This document shows positions 42,988 through 51,718 of a stretch of 64,000 nucleotides of DNA, piece after piece. The notes under the pieces were generated by a model. That model had not been told where the DNA came from, searched no databases, and saw only the letters and a list, made by a program, of their open reading frames with translations. Origin of the DNA: Trebonia kvetii (GTDB lineage Bacteria > Actinomycetota > Actinomycetes > Streptosporangiales > Streptosporangiaceae); the NCBI RefSeq assembly GCF_007827045.1, contig NZ_RPFW01000003.1, forward strand, positions 558,001 through 622,000. Reading direction: 5' to 3'. How positions within the stretch are numbered: the stretch's first letter is position 1; the number at the start of each line of letters is the position of its first letter. The translations under genes and the position numbers were made by a program.

Positions 42988-43122
42988 ATGGATGTCCGGG
43001 ACTTCAACGTGCCAGGCGCCGCCGGTTTCCCGTCGGCGTTGCGCGGCTGGCTGACCATCCCCTCCGTCTCGGCCGATCCGGCCCGTCACCGTGACGTTCG
43101 CGAGCGGGCGGGCGAAGCGTGA
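42988..43122 (+). pseudogene. N-terminal remnant of an M20-family dipeptidase
   Basis: A 44-codon frame from ATG 42988: DFNVPGAAGFPSALRGWLTI, then PSVSADPARHRDVRERAGEA, stop 43120. LRxWLTIPSVSADPARxxDVR is the opening of M20 (ArgE/DapE/carnosinase-like) dipeptidases, which are about 450 residues long. The metal-binding catalytic domain is missing, and the frame ends in the start of nudC (GTGA). This looks like a deletion that joined the peptidase start to nudC. Confidence 0.65.
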
Positions 43123-44096
43123 CCGCCTACGACACCGGCGAGCTTGACGACGGGCCGCTCGGGCGGCTCGCGCTGTCCCGCTCCACCGTCGACCGCGCCA
43201 CTCAGCGCCGGGGCGACGCTGCCTGGATCGACGCGGTGTGGGCCGACCCGGACACCAGGGTGGTCGTGGTCCGTGACTCCCAGGCACTCATCGCGACCCG
43301 CGACGGCCAGCTCGAGCTGATCTTCGTGCCGCCGCAGCTGGCCCCGGAGGGCACCAGGTTCCTGCTCGGGGTCGATGAGGACGGCGTCGCCTACTTCGGG
43401 GTGAGCGGTGAGGAAGCTGGGGAACCAGGCAACCGTTCGGAATCCGCTGAGGCAAAGCCCATGGCATTGCGGCAGGCGGGCGCACTGCTCAGCGACCGCG
43501 ACGCGGGGTTGCTGACGCACGCGGTGGCGCTGGCGAACTGGCATGACACGCACACGCACTGCCCGCAGTGCGGCACCCCGACGGTGCCGGCGCCCGCCGG
43601 GCACCTGACCACCTGCCCGGCGGACGGGACCGAGCACTTCCCGCGGCTCGACCCGGCGGTGATCATGCTGGTGCTCGATCCGGAGGACCGGCTGCTGCTC
43701 GCGCGCAACGCGCTGTGGCCCGCGGGGCGGATGTCGGTGGTGGCCGGCTTTGTCGAGCCGGGCGAGTCCGCCGAGCACGCCGTGATCCGCGAGGTCTACG
43801 AGGAAACCGCGATCGAGGTCGGCCAGGTTCGCTACCTGGGCAGCCAGCCGTGGCCGATGCCGCGCAGCCTGATGCTCGGCTTCCAGTCGGTGGCCAAGGG
43901 CGGGCAGCGGATCACGGTGGACGCCGACGAGATCGGCGAGGCCCGCTGGTTCAGCCGCGCCGAGCTGCTCGCGGCGATCGAGTCGGGAGAGCTTGGCGTG
44001 GCGCCTACCTCGTCGATCGCTCGGCGCCTGATCGAGTTCTGGTACGGCGCGGAGCTGCCGGACGGCCCCGCGAGCTGGCTGCCCCGCGGCCGGTAG
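43119..44096 (+). CDS. nudC: NAD(+) diphosphatase NudC
   Basis: A 325-residue Nudix hydrolase. Zinc ribbon: HCPQCGTPTV with TTCPADG (third and fourth ligands partly altered). Nudix box: GFVEPGESAEHAVIREVYEE. The NADH-pyrophosphatase signature GSQPWPMPRSLMLGF follows. NudC hydrolyses NAD(H) and removes NAD caps from RNA 5' ends. Starts at GTG 43119, overlapping the peptidase remnant. In mycobacteria nudC lies next to adnB; here the element, toxin-antitoxin and purM lie between. Confidence 0.93.
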   Translation: MTAYDTGELDDGPLGRLALSRSTVDRATQRRGDAAWIDAVWADPDTRVVVVRDSQALIATRDGQLELIFVPPQLAPEGTRFLLGVDEDGVAYFGVSGEEAGEPGNRSESAEAKPMALRQAGALLSDRDAGLLTHAVALANWHDTHTHCPQCGTPTVPAPAGHLTTCPADGTEHFPRLDPAVIMLVLDPEDRLLLARNALWPAGRMSVVAGFVEPGESAEHAVIREVYEETAIEVGQVRYLGSQPWPMPRSLMLGFQSVAKGGQRITVDADEIGEARWFSRAELLAAIESGELGVAPTSSIARRLIEFWYGAELPDGPASWLPRGR

Positions 44097-44145
44097 CAGC
44101 TCGAAGCGCGTTACACCTATTGCGTCGCGATTGCGGCACGTTTTC

Positions 44146-44173
44146 TTGACAAAGCCGACCAATTTAATAGAGT
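44146..44173 (+). promoter_or_regulatory. Sigma-A-type promoter before the winged-helix gene
   Basis: TTGACA (44146-44151), 16-bp spacer, TAGAGT (44168-44173), in an AT-rich patch (AATTTAATAGAG) 28 bp before GTG 44201. One of the few consensus-like promoters in the window. Confidence 0.6.
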
Positions 44174-44200
44174 ATTCCTCTGCGGGGTACACGCGAGGAG

Positions 44201-44827
44201 GTGGCAGGGCAGGTGCGGAGCGGTACGCGGCCGCTAGGCCGCGCCGAGGCGGACGCCGAAGGCCCAGGCGCCGTCACCGGCCCCGAGGGGCCTGGCAACG
44301 TTGTCGGCCTGCCTATCGCCGGCCTGCCCGGTGCTGACCAGACGGCGGAGCCGGGGCACGGCGCCGACGGGACCCTGCTCGCGGTGGTCCCGATTCCCGG
44401 CACGGGGACGTCGCTCGCCATCGTCGGCTATCCGGTCGCGATGCCTGGCGGGGGGACCGCGGCGGGGACGGCTACGGCGGTCACCGCCGCCGCTGTCCGC
44501 GCCGCCGCAGTGCCCACGCTGAGCGCGCTGGCGGACGGTGACGCCGCGAGGACGGGGCTGCTACTCGACCGAGATCAGCGACGGGTCTGGGCGGACGGCC
44601 GCGAGATCACCCTCACGTTCCAGGAATTCGAGCTGCTCGCCTTCCTCGCCGCGCACCCGGCGACCGTGTTCACCCGCGCCGACCTGGTGCGCCAGGTATG
44701 GCAGCGGGACTTCGCCGCCGACAGCAGGACGGTCGACGTGCACGTCAGCCGCCTACGGCAGAAGCTCGGCCGCTATGGCCGGTGCCTGGTCACCGAGTAC
44801 CGCGTCGGCTACCAGTACCGTCCCTGA
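44201..44827 (+). CDS. Stand-alone OmpR/PhoB-type winged-helix protein
   Basis: Up to 208 residues from GTG 44201; GTG 44213 is equally possible with GAGGAGG just upstream. The first 115 residues are Gly/Ala-rich with low complexity. The C-terminal part is a classic winged helix of the OmpR class: GREITLTFQEFELLAFLA, then TVFTRADLVRQVW and SRTVDVHVSRLRQKLG, YRVGYQYRP. There is no receiver domain, so it is not a normal response regulator. It has its own strong promoter. Target unknown. Confidence 0.82.
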   Translation: MAGQVRSGTRPLGRAEADAEGPGAVTGPEGPGNVVGLPIAGLPGADQTAEPGHGADGTLLAVVPIPGTGTSLAIVGYPVAMPGGGTAAGTATAVTAAAVRAAAVPTLSALADGDAARTGLLLDRDQRRVWADGREITLTFQEFELLAFLAAHPATVFTRADLVRQVWQRDFAADSRTVDVHVSRLRQKLGRYGRCLVTEYRVGYQYRP

Positions 44828-44838
44828 TCAAGGCGCCA

Positions 44839-45258
44839 TCAGCCGCTGACGGTGGGGCCGGCCTTGGTGACCGTGACGCGGAGCAGCAGGCGCTGGTCCC
44901 GCTCCATCGCCGCACGGTACTCGTCCCAGTCGGGGTGCTCGCCCGAGATGCCGCGGTAGTAGGCGACGAGGCCGTCCATGGCCTCGGGGAGCTCCACGAT
45001 CTCCGCGGTGCCTTCGAGCTGTACCCACTGGCCGTAGAAGCCGGGCGGGAAGACGCAGAGCCAGACCCGCGGGTCGCGACGGACGTGCCGCACCTTGTAG
45101 GCGGTCTGCCTGGTGCTGATGATCACCCGTTCCTCCGCGTCGACGCCGACGGTAACCGGTGAAAGCTGGGGCGAACCATCCTGCTTGAGGGTGGCGAGGA
45201 CCGCGTTGTGGTTGCGGTGGACGTACTCGATTGCCTCGTCGATCTCCATGATGGTCAT
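44839..45258 (-). CDS. PPOX-class (F420- or FMN-binding) oxidoreductase-like protein
   Basis: A 139-residue split-barrel protein: MTIMEIDEAIEYVHRNHNAV, then LATLKQDGSPQLSPVTVGVD, VIISTRQTAYKVRHVRRDPR and WVQLEGTAEIVELPEAMDGL. The pattern is that of the actinobacterial pyridoxamine-5'-phosphate-oxidase-like group, many of which use F420. It ends 12 nt from the convergent winged-helix gene. Substrate unknown. Confidence 0.88.
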   Translation of the reverse strand: MTIMEIDEAIEYVHRNHNAVLATLKQDGSPQLSPVTVGVDAEERVIISTRQTAYKVRHVRRDPRVWLCVFPPGFYGQWVQLEGTAEIVELPEAMDGLVAYYRGISGEHPDWDEYRAAMERDQRLLLRVTVTKAGPTVSG

Positions 45259-45303
45259 CCTGCCACCATCGTGACGCTCGCTGCGGCGAGCCCGGCCGCC
45301 GGC

Positions 45304-46917
45304 TCAGTGCACGACGGCGTGCACCTCCGCCGGGGCGTTCCCCTTCTTCGTCAGCAGCGCGACCAGCGCGCCGCCGATCGCGACGAGCGACGCTACGAGG
45401 AACGAGGCGGTCATGCCGCTGATGAACGTCTGGTGCGTGACGTCCGTGATCGCGGCGGCGACCTGCGGCGACATGCCGTTGCGGACCGGCGCGACGCCGA
45501 CCGTGGTGGCCGACTTGACCGCCGCCAACTGCGACGCGTCGAGCGCGGGCAGGCGCGCGGCGGCCCACCGGGCCGGGAGCAGGCTGTTCACCTTGGCGGA
45601 CATCACCGCGCCGAGCACAGCGGTGCCGATCGTGCCGCCGACCTGCATCGCGGTGGACTGCAGCCCGCCGGCGACGCCGGCCAGCTCCACCGCGGCGTTG
45701 CCCACGATCACCTCGGTCGCGCCGACCATCACCGGGCTGAGCCCGAGGCCGAGCAGCGCGAACCAGAGGATCGTGTCGTTGAGGCTCGAGTCGAGTCCGA
45801 TCCGCGACAGGCCGAACAGCGCCACCGCGGACATCAGCATGCCGGCGACCATCGGGACGCGCGGTCCCGTCTTGGTGATGAGCACCCCGGACAGCGGGGC
45901 GCCGACGATGAGCATGCCGGTCATCGGCAGCAGCCGGACGCCGGTGGCCACCGGGTCGAGACCGTGCACGTTCTCCATGAAGAACGTCATGAAGAACATC
46001 GCGCCGAACATCGCGAACATCAGGGTCAGCACCAGGACGGTGCCGGCGGACAGCGGAACAGACCGGAACAGCCGCAGCGGCAGCAGCGGCTCCTTCGCCT
46101 TGGACTCGCGGACGATGAACGCGATGAGCGCGACGATCGCGGCGGCGAAGAAGGCGAACGTGTGGGCGGAGGTCCAGCCGTAGTCGGGAGCCTTGATGAG
46201 GCCCCAGACCATCAGGAACAGGAAGGCGGTGAGCAGGCCGATGCCGGGGATGTCGAACGACCTGGCGGCCGGCGATGGCGGGGTCTCGCGGAGCACGAAC
46301 AGCCCGACGGCGAGCGCGATCAGGCCGACAGGCACGTTGACGTAGAAGCAGGACTCCCAGTTCAGGTGCTGCACCAGCAGGCCGCCGACGATCGGGCCCG
46401 CCGCGCTTGACGCGCCGATCACGCCGCCCCAGATGCCGATCGCTCCGTTCAGCTTCTGGGCCGGGAACGTCTCCCTGATCAGGGCGAGCGCCGTGGGCTG
46501 TAGCATCGCGCCGAACACGCCCTGCAGGATGCGGAAGGCGATGATCATCGTGATGCTGTTCGCGATGCTGCCGGACAGGCCGATCGCGGCCGAGGTCGCG
46601 CCGAAGCCGACGATGCCGGTCAGGAAGACCTTCTTGTGCCCGAACCGGTCGCCGATCTTGCCGATGGTGATCAGGGTGACCGCCAGCGCCAGGAGGTAGC
46701 CGTTGGTCACCCACTGGATGTCGGCGAGCGACGCGCCGAGGTGCGCCTGGATGGACGGGTTGGCAACGGCCACGATGGTGCCGTCGATGGCGACCATCAT
46801 GACGCCGAGCGCGGCGGCGAGCAGTGTCAGGCCGGGGTTGCCGCGTACCCCCTTCCGCCTCACCGGCGTGGCAGCCGCGTGCGCGCCAGTGACGGTGACA
46901 TCGACCGGATGACTCAC
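45304..46917 (-). CDS. MFS drug exporter, DHA2 family (14 TM)
   Basis: 537 residues from GTG 46917, preferred because GGGGGAG lies 8 nt upstream (frame open to 46965). About 14 membrane segments. Signature stretches: DGTIVAVANPSIQAHLGAS, WVTNGYLLALAVTLI, GKIGDRFGHKKVFL, FRILQGVFGAML and GPIVGGLLVQHLNWESCFYV. DHA2 pumps are proton-drug antiporters of the EmrB/QacA type. A divergent TetR gene and a cluster of operator-like repeats lie 60-130 bp upstream, so induction by its substrate is likely. Confidence 0.93.
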   Translation of the reverse strand: MSHPVDVTVTGAHAAATPVRRKGVRGNPGLTLLAAALGVMMVAIDGTIVAVANPSIQAHLGASLADIQWVTNGYLLALAVTLITIGKIGDRFGHKKVFLTGIVGFGATSAAIGLSGSIANSITMIIAFRILQGVFGAMLQPTALALIRETFPAQKLNGAIGIWGGVIGASSAAGPIVGGLLVQHLNWESCFYVNVPVGLIALAVGLFVLRETPPSPAARSFDIPGIGLLTAFLFLMVWGLIKAPDYGWTSAHTFAFFAAAIVALIAFIVRESKAKEPLLPLRLFRSVPLSAGTVLVLTLMFAMFGAMFFMTFFMENVHGLDPVATGVRLLPMTGMLIVGAPLSGVLITKTGPRVPMVAGMLMSAVALFGLSRIGLDSSLNDTILWFALLGLGLSPVMVGATEVIVGNAAVELAGVAGGLQSTAMQVGGTIGTAVLGAVMSAKVNSLLPARWAAARLPALDASQLAAVKSATTVGVAPVRNGMSPQVAAAITDVTHQTFISGMTASFLVASLVAIGGALVALLTKKGNAPAEVHAVVH

Positions 46918-46980
46918 AGCCTTGCTCCCCCTTCGCCCCTGCAGGGTCCGTAGAACTCGGATCAAATCCCTGTCACCGTA

Positions 46981-47032
46981 TGTCAGTCTATGACACTTTG
47001 CAAGTCATGCCACTTGACACTTTGTGACATGC
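46981..47032. promoter_or_regulatory. Operator cluster between MFS exporter and tetR
   Basis: TGTCAGTCTATGACA (46981-46995) is an inverted repeat. TGACACTTTG appears directly repeated at 46991 and 47015 (24-bp spacing), and TGACATG follows at 47025. The dense TGACA/TGTCA half-sites in the 130-bp divergent gap suggest TetR binding over both promoters. Confidence 0.65.
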
Positions 47033-47047
47033 AGGTAACATCGACGT

Positions 47048-47695
47048 GTGCGAGAAGTGTCCGGAGCGCTGGTGGCCGAGCCGCAGCGCCGTGAGCGTAA
47101 GAAGCGCCAGACGCGCGATGCCCTGGTGCACGCGGCGCTGCGGCTGTTCGACGCCAAGGGCTACGAGCACACCGCGGTTCGCGAGATCACCGACGCAGTC
47201 GACGTCTCCGAGCGGACGTTCTTCCGCTACTTCGCGAACAAGGAAGACCTCGCGCTGTCGTTCATCAGGGACTCGACGGACGCGTTCATCCGCGAGCTCG
47301 CCGTGCGGCCGGCGGACGAGCCGCCGTTCACCGCGCTCGCCAACTCGTTCCGCGCTTCGCTCCGCGCGCTCACCGCGGACGAGGGACCGGCCGAGGAGTC
47401 GGCCTACCTGCTCGTCATCAAGCTGATCGACACCACGCCGTCGCTGCTCGCCGCTCTGTTGCGATACCTGCACGACAGGGACCAGGAAACTGCCCGGATA
47501 CTCGCCGCGCGCGAGGGCGTCGACCCGGAGACCGACCGCAGGCCGCGCCTTGCCGTTGGCGTTTACACCGCCCTCGTCATCGCCGCCAACCGGGAGTGGC
47601 GCACCGGCGGCGACGGGAGCGCCGAGGCGATGCTCGCCGCGTTCGAGGCCAACGCAGAGCAGCTGAAGTCCGCCCTGGCCGGGCACTGGACCTGA
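47048..47695 (+). CDS. TetR/AcrR-family repressor of the MFS exporter
   Basis: A 215-residue regulator from GTG 47048. HTH: KKRQTRDALVHAALRLFD, then TAVREITDAVDVSERTFFRY and FANKEDLALSF. The C-terminal domain is generic AcrR-like (LLRYLHDRDQETARILAAR). It is divergent from the exporter across repeated operator-like motifs, the usual arrangement for a substrate-responsive repressor. The MftD-like gene begins 9 nt after its stop and may be co-transcribed. Confidence 0.92.
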   Translation: MREVSGALVAEPQRRERKKRQTRDALVHAALRLFDAKGYEHTAVREITDAVDVSERTFFRYFANKEDLALSFIRDSTDAFIRELAVRPADEPPFTALANSFRASLRALTADEGPAEESAYLLVIKLIDTTPSLLAALLRYLHDRDQETARILAAREGVDPETDRRPRLAVGVYTALVIAANREWRTGGDGSAEAMLAAFEANAEQLKSALAGHWT

Positions 47696-47704
47696 GCGAA
47701 TCCG

Positions 47705-48883
47705 TTGGCGTCGACGCGTGACTGGTTCGAGACGGTCGCCGAGGCCAGGCGCCGGGCTCGGCGGCGGCTGCCCGGGCCCGTGTTTCTCGCCATCGAGGCC
47801 GGTTCCGAGGCCGGCGTTACCCGCGCGGACAATCTGGCCGCGTTCGCGGAGATCAAGTTCGCGCCGCCCCGCCTTGCTGACCTGCCGCAGGTCCGCGACC
47901 TGCGCACGACGGTACTCGGTACGGACATCGCGCTCCCGGTGCTCGCCTCGCCGGTCGGTGCGCAGGCCGTCCACCCGCTCGGCGAGGTCGGCGTCGCGCT
48001 CGGCACCCGCGACGCGGGCACGGCGATGGGGCTCAGCGAGTTCGCGAGCAGGCCGGCCGCCGCGGTCGCGGCGGCCAACCCGAAGCTGTTCTTCCAGGTG
48101 CACTGGTCCGCCGACCGCGACACCCTGCTAAAGCGGGCGGAGCTGGCCAAGGCCGGCGGCGCGACGGCGCTGATCGTCACGCTCGACTGGTCGTTCCCCG
48201 GCGGCAGGGACTGGGGCAGCCCGTCGATACCGGAACGGCTTGACCTGAAGACCCTCGCCAGGCTCGCGCCCGCGGGCCTCGCGCGGCCCGGCTACCTGCT
48301 CGACTGGCTCCGCCACGGGGGCCTGCCCGGCCTCACCGTGCCGAACATGGCGCTGCCCGGCCAGCCCGCACCCGGCTTCTTCGCCGCCTACCGCGACTGG
48401 ATGACGGTTCCGCCGCCGACCTGGGCGGACATCGCCTGGCTGCGGGAGCACTGGGACGGACCGTTCCTCGTCAAGGGCGTCATGCGGCCCGAGGACGCGC
48501 GGCGTGCCATCGACGCGGGCGCCACCGCGATCTCGGTCTCCAACCACGGCGGCAACAACCTCGACGGCACGCCCGCCTCGATCAGGGCGCTGCCCGCAGT
48601 GGTGGCCGCGGTGGGCGACCGGGCCGAGGTCCTGCTCGACGGCGGCGTCCGCCGCGGCGGCGACGTGGTCAAGGCGCTCGCCCTCGGCGCGCGCGCCGTC
48701 ATGATCGGTCGTCCGGTGCTGTGGGGTCTCGCGGCTGGCGGCCCGTCCGGAGTACGGAACGTGTTCGGCATCCTCCATTCCGGCATCGACTCCGCCCTGC
48801 TCGCGCTCGGCCGTGCCTCGGTCCGTGACCTGGTCGCCGACGATGTCATCCTGCCCGCGGACTTCAGCCGCGGGCTCGCCTGA
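47705..48883 (+). CDS. MftD-like FMN-dependent alpha-hydroxyacid dehydrogenase
   Basis: A 392-residue TIM-barrel flavoenzyme starting at TTG 47705 (no better start in frame). DWFETVAEARRRARRRLPGP, then PVLASPVGAQAVHPLGEVGV, LIVTLDWSFPGGRDWGSPSI, the catalytic SNHGGNNLDGTPAS and VLLDGGVRRGGDVVKALALG closely follow MftD, the pre-mycofactocin synthase that oxidatively modifies the mycofactocin core. No mftA-C or other mycofactocin genes are here, so it is an orphan paralogue or acts on another hydroxyacid or peptide. Confidence 0.85.
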   Translation: MASTRDWFETVAEARRRARRRLPGPVFLAIEAGSEAGVTRADNLAAFAEIKFAPPRLADLPQVRDLRTTVLGTDIALPVLASPVGAQAVHPLGEVGVALGTRDAGTAMGLSEFASRPAAAVAAANPKLFFQVHWSADRDTLLKRAELAKAGGATALIVTLDWSFPGGRDWGSPSIPERLDLKTLARLAPAGLARPGYLLDWLRHGGLPGLTVPNMALPGQPAPGFFAAYRDWMTVPPPTWADIAWLREHWDGPFLVKGVMRPEDARRAIDAGATAISVSNHGGNNLDGTPASIRALPAVVAAVGDRAEVLLDGGVRRGGDVVKALALGARAVMIGRPVLWGLAAGGPSGVRNVFGILHSGIDSALLALGRASVRDLVADDVILPADFSRGLA

Positions 48884-48958
48884 CAACAGGCGGCCGCGGT
48901 CTGCGCGTGTCGCGTCCGCGCGTGGGTATGGTGCCGCCAGTGGAGAAAGGGACCAGAC

Positions 48959-49537
48959 ATGGATGAGAGCCGGGCGAGGGCACTGCTGCGGGCGGAGCGG
49001 GCCGAGGTGGCGACGCTGCTGCGCGAGACCGAGGAAGAGGACAGGGTCGACAAGCAGGCGCCGGACAGCCCCGTCGATTTCGGGGATGCCGGGCTTCCGC
49101 TGACCGAGAACGCCGAGGAAGAGGCGGTCGCCGCCCAGCTCAGGGAGCGGCTCGGGGCGATCGACCGGGCGCTGGCGCGGCTTGAGGCGGGCACCTACGG
49201 ACGGTCGGTGATCAGCGGCAAGCCGATACCCGACCAGCGGCTCGAGGCCGATCCCGCCGCCGAACTGACCGTGGAGGAGGCCAGGGCAGGGAAGTTACCT
49301 GCCCGGCCGGTGGCCATGGCCCCGGAGTGGATGGCCGCCACCGGAGGGCCGGTCCGCCGGGCGGCCTCCAGTGCGGTAGGCCTCGGTGATCCAGGCGGCG
49401 ATCTGCGCCCGGGACCGGAATCCCAGCTTGATCATCATGTTGGCGACGTGCCTGGCCACCGTCGCCGGGCTGATCACCAGTTGCGCGGCGATGGCCTTGT
49501 TGCTGTGCCCGTCGGCGATCAGGGCGGCGATCTCTAG
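48959..49537 (+). CDS. DksA/TraR-like protein without zinc finger, long C-terminal read-through
   Basis: 192 residues. The first 112 are a DksA/TraR-like coiled coil (MDESRARALLRAERAEVATL, then EEAVAAQLRERLGAIDRALA) and the actinobacterial globular part RLEAGTYGRSVISGKPIPDQ with RLEADPAAELTVEEA. The four zinc Cys are absent, as in many actinobacterial members. The last 75 residues lie antisense to the 3' end of the LuxR-type gene and are Gly/Pro-rich, so the gene seems to have lost its original stop. Members bind RNA polymerase; the role here is inferred. Confidence 0.75.
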   Translation: MDESRARALLRAERAEVATLLRETEEEDRVDKQAPDSPVDFGDAGLPLTENAEEEAVAAQLRERLGAIDRALARLEAGTYGRSVISGKPIPDQRLEADPAAELTVEEARAGKLPARPVAMAPEWMAATGGPVRRAASSAVGLGDPGGDLRPGPESQLDHHVGDVPGHRRRADHQLRGDGLVAVPVGDQGGDL

Positions 49538-51718
49538 TTCGCGCGGTGTGACCTCGCTCGGCGCGGGCGTAGGTGCCCACGGGCTACCCTGCGCGGCCCG
49601 TGGCCGGCGTGCCCGGGCGGACTGCTCGATGGCCAGGTCGATGGCCGCCTCGGGGGACATGGCAAGGCCGCGCGCCCACACCAGGGCGGCTCTGCCCTCG
49701 CCGAGCCTGGCGACCGCGTCGACATAACCGACCGCGCGGGCGCCTGGCGGCGGCGGCAGGCCCGATGTCGCGCGCAGCGCGCCCGAGGCGCCCGCGAGCA
49801 GCACCGCGCGCTCCGCTTCGCCCTCGCGGTCGGCGAGCGCGGCGAACGCCTCGAGGCCTCGGGCCATCCCGATCCCGGTACCGATGTCCAGGCAGACCCG
49901 CAGGCTTTCCGCCAGATGTTCCCTGGCCGACTCGAAGTCGCCGAGCTCGAGCCCGACCCTGCCGAGGCCGGACAGGCAGCGGGCGATCTCCGGCCGGGCG
50001 TCGATCTCCCGCAGGTAGCCGAGCGCGTCGCCGTACATCTGCTTGGCGCCGGGCAGGTCGCCGCCGAGCCTGGCGAGATCGGCGAGGCCGAGCTGCGCCC
50101 GCGCGACGCCCCACCGGTGGTCGATCGAGCGCATGACGTCCACCGAGGCCCGGGCCAGGTCCGCCGCGAGCCCGACGTCACCGCGCACGCCCGCGATGGC
50201 GGCGCGGATGCCGAGCGCCCAGCCCTCGTTCCAGCCGTCGCCCGCGGCCTCGGCGATCGCCATCGCCTCCTGGCCAAGCGCCTCGGCCTCGTCGGGCCGT
50301 CCGGTATGCACGGCGATCTCGCTGAGCAGGTTGAGCCCGGCGGCGGTCCAGAACTCGTCGCCCGCCGCCCGGCACAGCTCGAGTCCCGCCCGCGCCGCGG
50401 GTTCCGCGGCCGCCGGGTCGACAGGCAGCGACAGCTGGGCGCGCCCGATGAGCGCCTGGCCCATGATCCGCGGTTGGACACCGGCCGCCTCCGGCCGGGA
50501 GAGGAAGGCGTCCACCCACTCACAGCCGAGTGCGTACTCGCCGCGTACCAGCATGCACGGGCGGACCGCGGTGCAGATCCGCAGGCCGGTCTCCACCTCG
50601 CCCTCGGCGAGGCACTGGCCGAGCACCAGCCAGACGTTGCCCGCGTCCACGTCGTACCGGCGGAACACGTCCACCCGGTCCCGCCATGGCGCGGGCACCA
50701 GCGCCATGCCCACCGCGAAGTTCCGCTCGGCGACGCCGAGCGTGTGGTCGCGGAACCGGTGCCGGACCGTCGCGGCCTCCTCCGCCGCGGTCAGCTTCTC
50801 GGCCGCGTACGCGCGGATCGTGTCGAGCAGCCGGAACCTGGCCTGGCCGAGCGCCTCGGCCTCCCGCACCACCAGCGACTTGTCGACGAGCGCGGCCACC
50901 GTGTCGAGAACCTCCGCCGCGGGCATCAGGTCGTCGGCGCACACCACCTCGGCCATCTCGAGCGACCAGCCGGCGAAGACGGAAAGCCGTCGCAGCAGGA
51001 CCCGTTCCTGCTCCGTCAGCAAGTCGTGGCTCCAGTCGATGGCCGAGCGCAGCGTCCGCTGCCTGGGTGCCGCGCCGCGGTCTCCCGTCGTCAGCAGCCC
51101 GAACCGGTCACTGACCCGGCTCAGGATCTGGTCGGCGGTCAGCGCGCGCATGCGGGCGGCTGCCAGCTCGATGGCCAGTGGTATGCCGTCGAGCGCCTGG
51201 CAGATCGCCGCGACCGTGTCCGCGTTTCCCTGCGTCAGCGTGAAGCCGGGAGCGGACGCCGCGGCCCGCTGCGCGAAGAGCTGCACCGCCTCCGCGGCGG
51301 AGCCGTCGGCCGCCGTGACGGCGAGCGGCGGCACCTGCCAGACGGTCTCGCCCGCCACGCGCAGCGGCTCGCGGCTGGTGGCGAGAACCCGCAGCTCAGG
51401 CGCGCTGGCGAGGAGCCGGTGACAGAGCTGGGCACAGGACTCGAGCAGGTGCTCGCAGTTGTCGAGCGCGAGCACAAGCGCCCGCGGCCGCAGCGCGTCG
51501 CTGAGTGTGTCGATGAGCGGCCTGCCGTGCTCCTCGGTCACTCCTACGACCGACGCGACCCGGGCCACGACCAGGTCGGGGCTGGTGATGTCCGCGAGCT
51601 CGACGAACCGGGCGCCGTCGGGGAATTCGGCGGCCAGCGGGGTGAGCGCGCGCAGCCCGAGGCGCGTCTTGCCGATGCCGCCGGGACCGGTCAGGGTTAC
51701 CATCCGTACCGCGCACAC
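49295..51718 (-). CDS. Large LuxR-type regulator with NB-ARC-like ATPase
   Basis: At least 807 residues: P-loop LTGPGGIGKTRLGLRAL, LVLALDNCEHLLESCAQLCH (Walker B type), RVLATSREPLRVAGE, LSVFAGWSLEMAE, a long TPR-like middle (about 350-690) and a C-terminal LuxR HTH (TPRELEIAALIADGHSNKAI, then ATVARHVANMMIKLGF). It is a STAND-type, AfsR/MalT-like activator. GTG 51718 is the first standard start, but homologous sequence continues upstream: LPTEPNSFVGRSHELDELRK reaches ATC 51808 and beyond without any ATG/GTG/TTG before a stop. The 3' end overlaps the DksA-like gene by 243 bp. Confidence 0.82.
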   Translation of the reverse strand: MCAVRMVTLTGPGGIGKTRLGLRALTPLAAEFPDGARFVELADITSPDLVVARVASVVGVTEEHGRPLIDTLSDALRPRALVLALDNCEHLLESCAQLCHRLLASAPELRVLATSREPLRVAGETVWQVPPLAVTAADGSAAEAVQLFAQRAAASAPGFTLTQGNADTVAAICQALDGIPLAIELAAARMRALTADQILSRVSDRFGLLTTGDRGAAPRQRTLRSAIDWSHDLLTEQERVLLRRLSVFAGWSLEMAEVVCADDLMPAAEVLDTVAALVDKSLVVREAEALGQARFRLLDTIRAYAAEKLTAAEEAATVRHRFRDHTLGVAERNFAVGMALVPAPWRDRVDVFRRYDVDAGNVWLVLGQCLAEGEVETGLRICTAVRPCMLVRGEYALGCEWVDAFLSRPEAAGVQPRIMGQALIGRAQLSLPVDPAAAEPAARAGLELCRAAGDEFWTAAGLNLLSEIAVHTGRPDEAEALGQEAMAIAEAAGDGWNEGWALGIRAAIAGVRGDVGLAADLARASVDVMRSIDHRWGVARAQLGLADLARLGGDLPGAKQMYGDALGYLREIDARPEIARCLSGLGRVGLELGDFESAREHLAESLRVCLDIGTGIGMARGLEAFAALADREGEAERAVLLAGASGALRATSGLPPPPGARAVGYVDAVARLGEGRAALVWARGLAMSPEAAIDLAIEQSARARRPRAAQGSPWAPTPAPSEVTPRELEIAALIADGHSNKAIAAQLVISPATVARHVANMMIKLGFRSRAQIAAWITEAYRTGGRPADRPSGGGHPLRGHGHRPGR

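Noticed and set aside
44828..46714. 628-codon minus-strand frame
   Set aside because: Second frame of the MFS and PPOX genes; very Arg/Asp/His-rich.
47705..48883. Mycofactocin biosynthesis cluster
   Set aside because: Only an MftD-like gene is present; no precursor peptide, radical SAM or MftB-like gene was seen.
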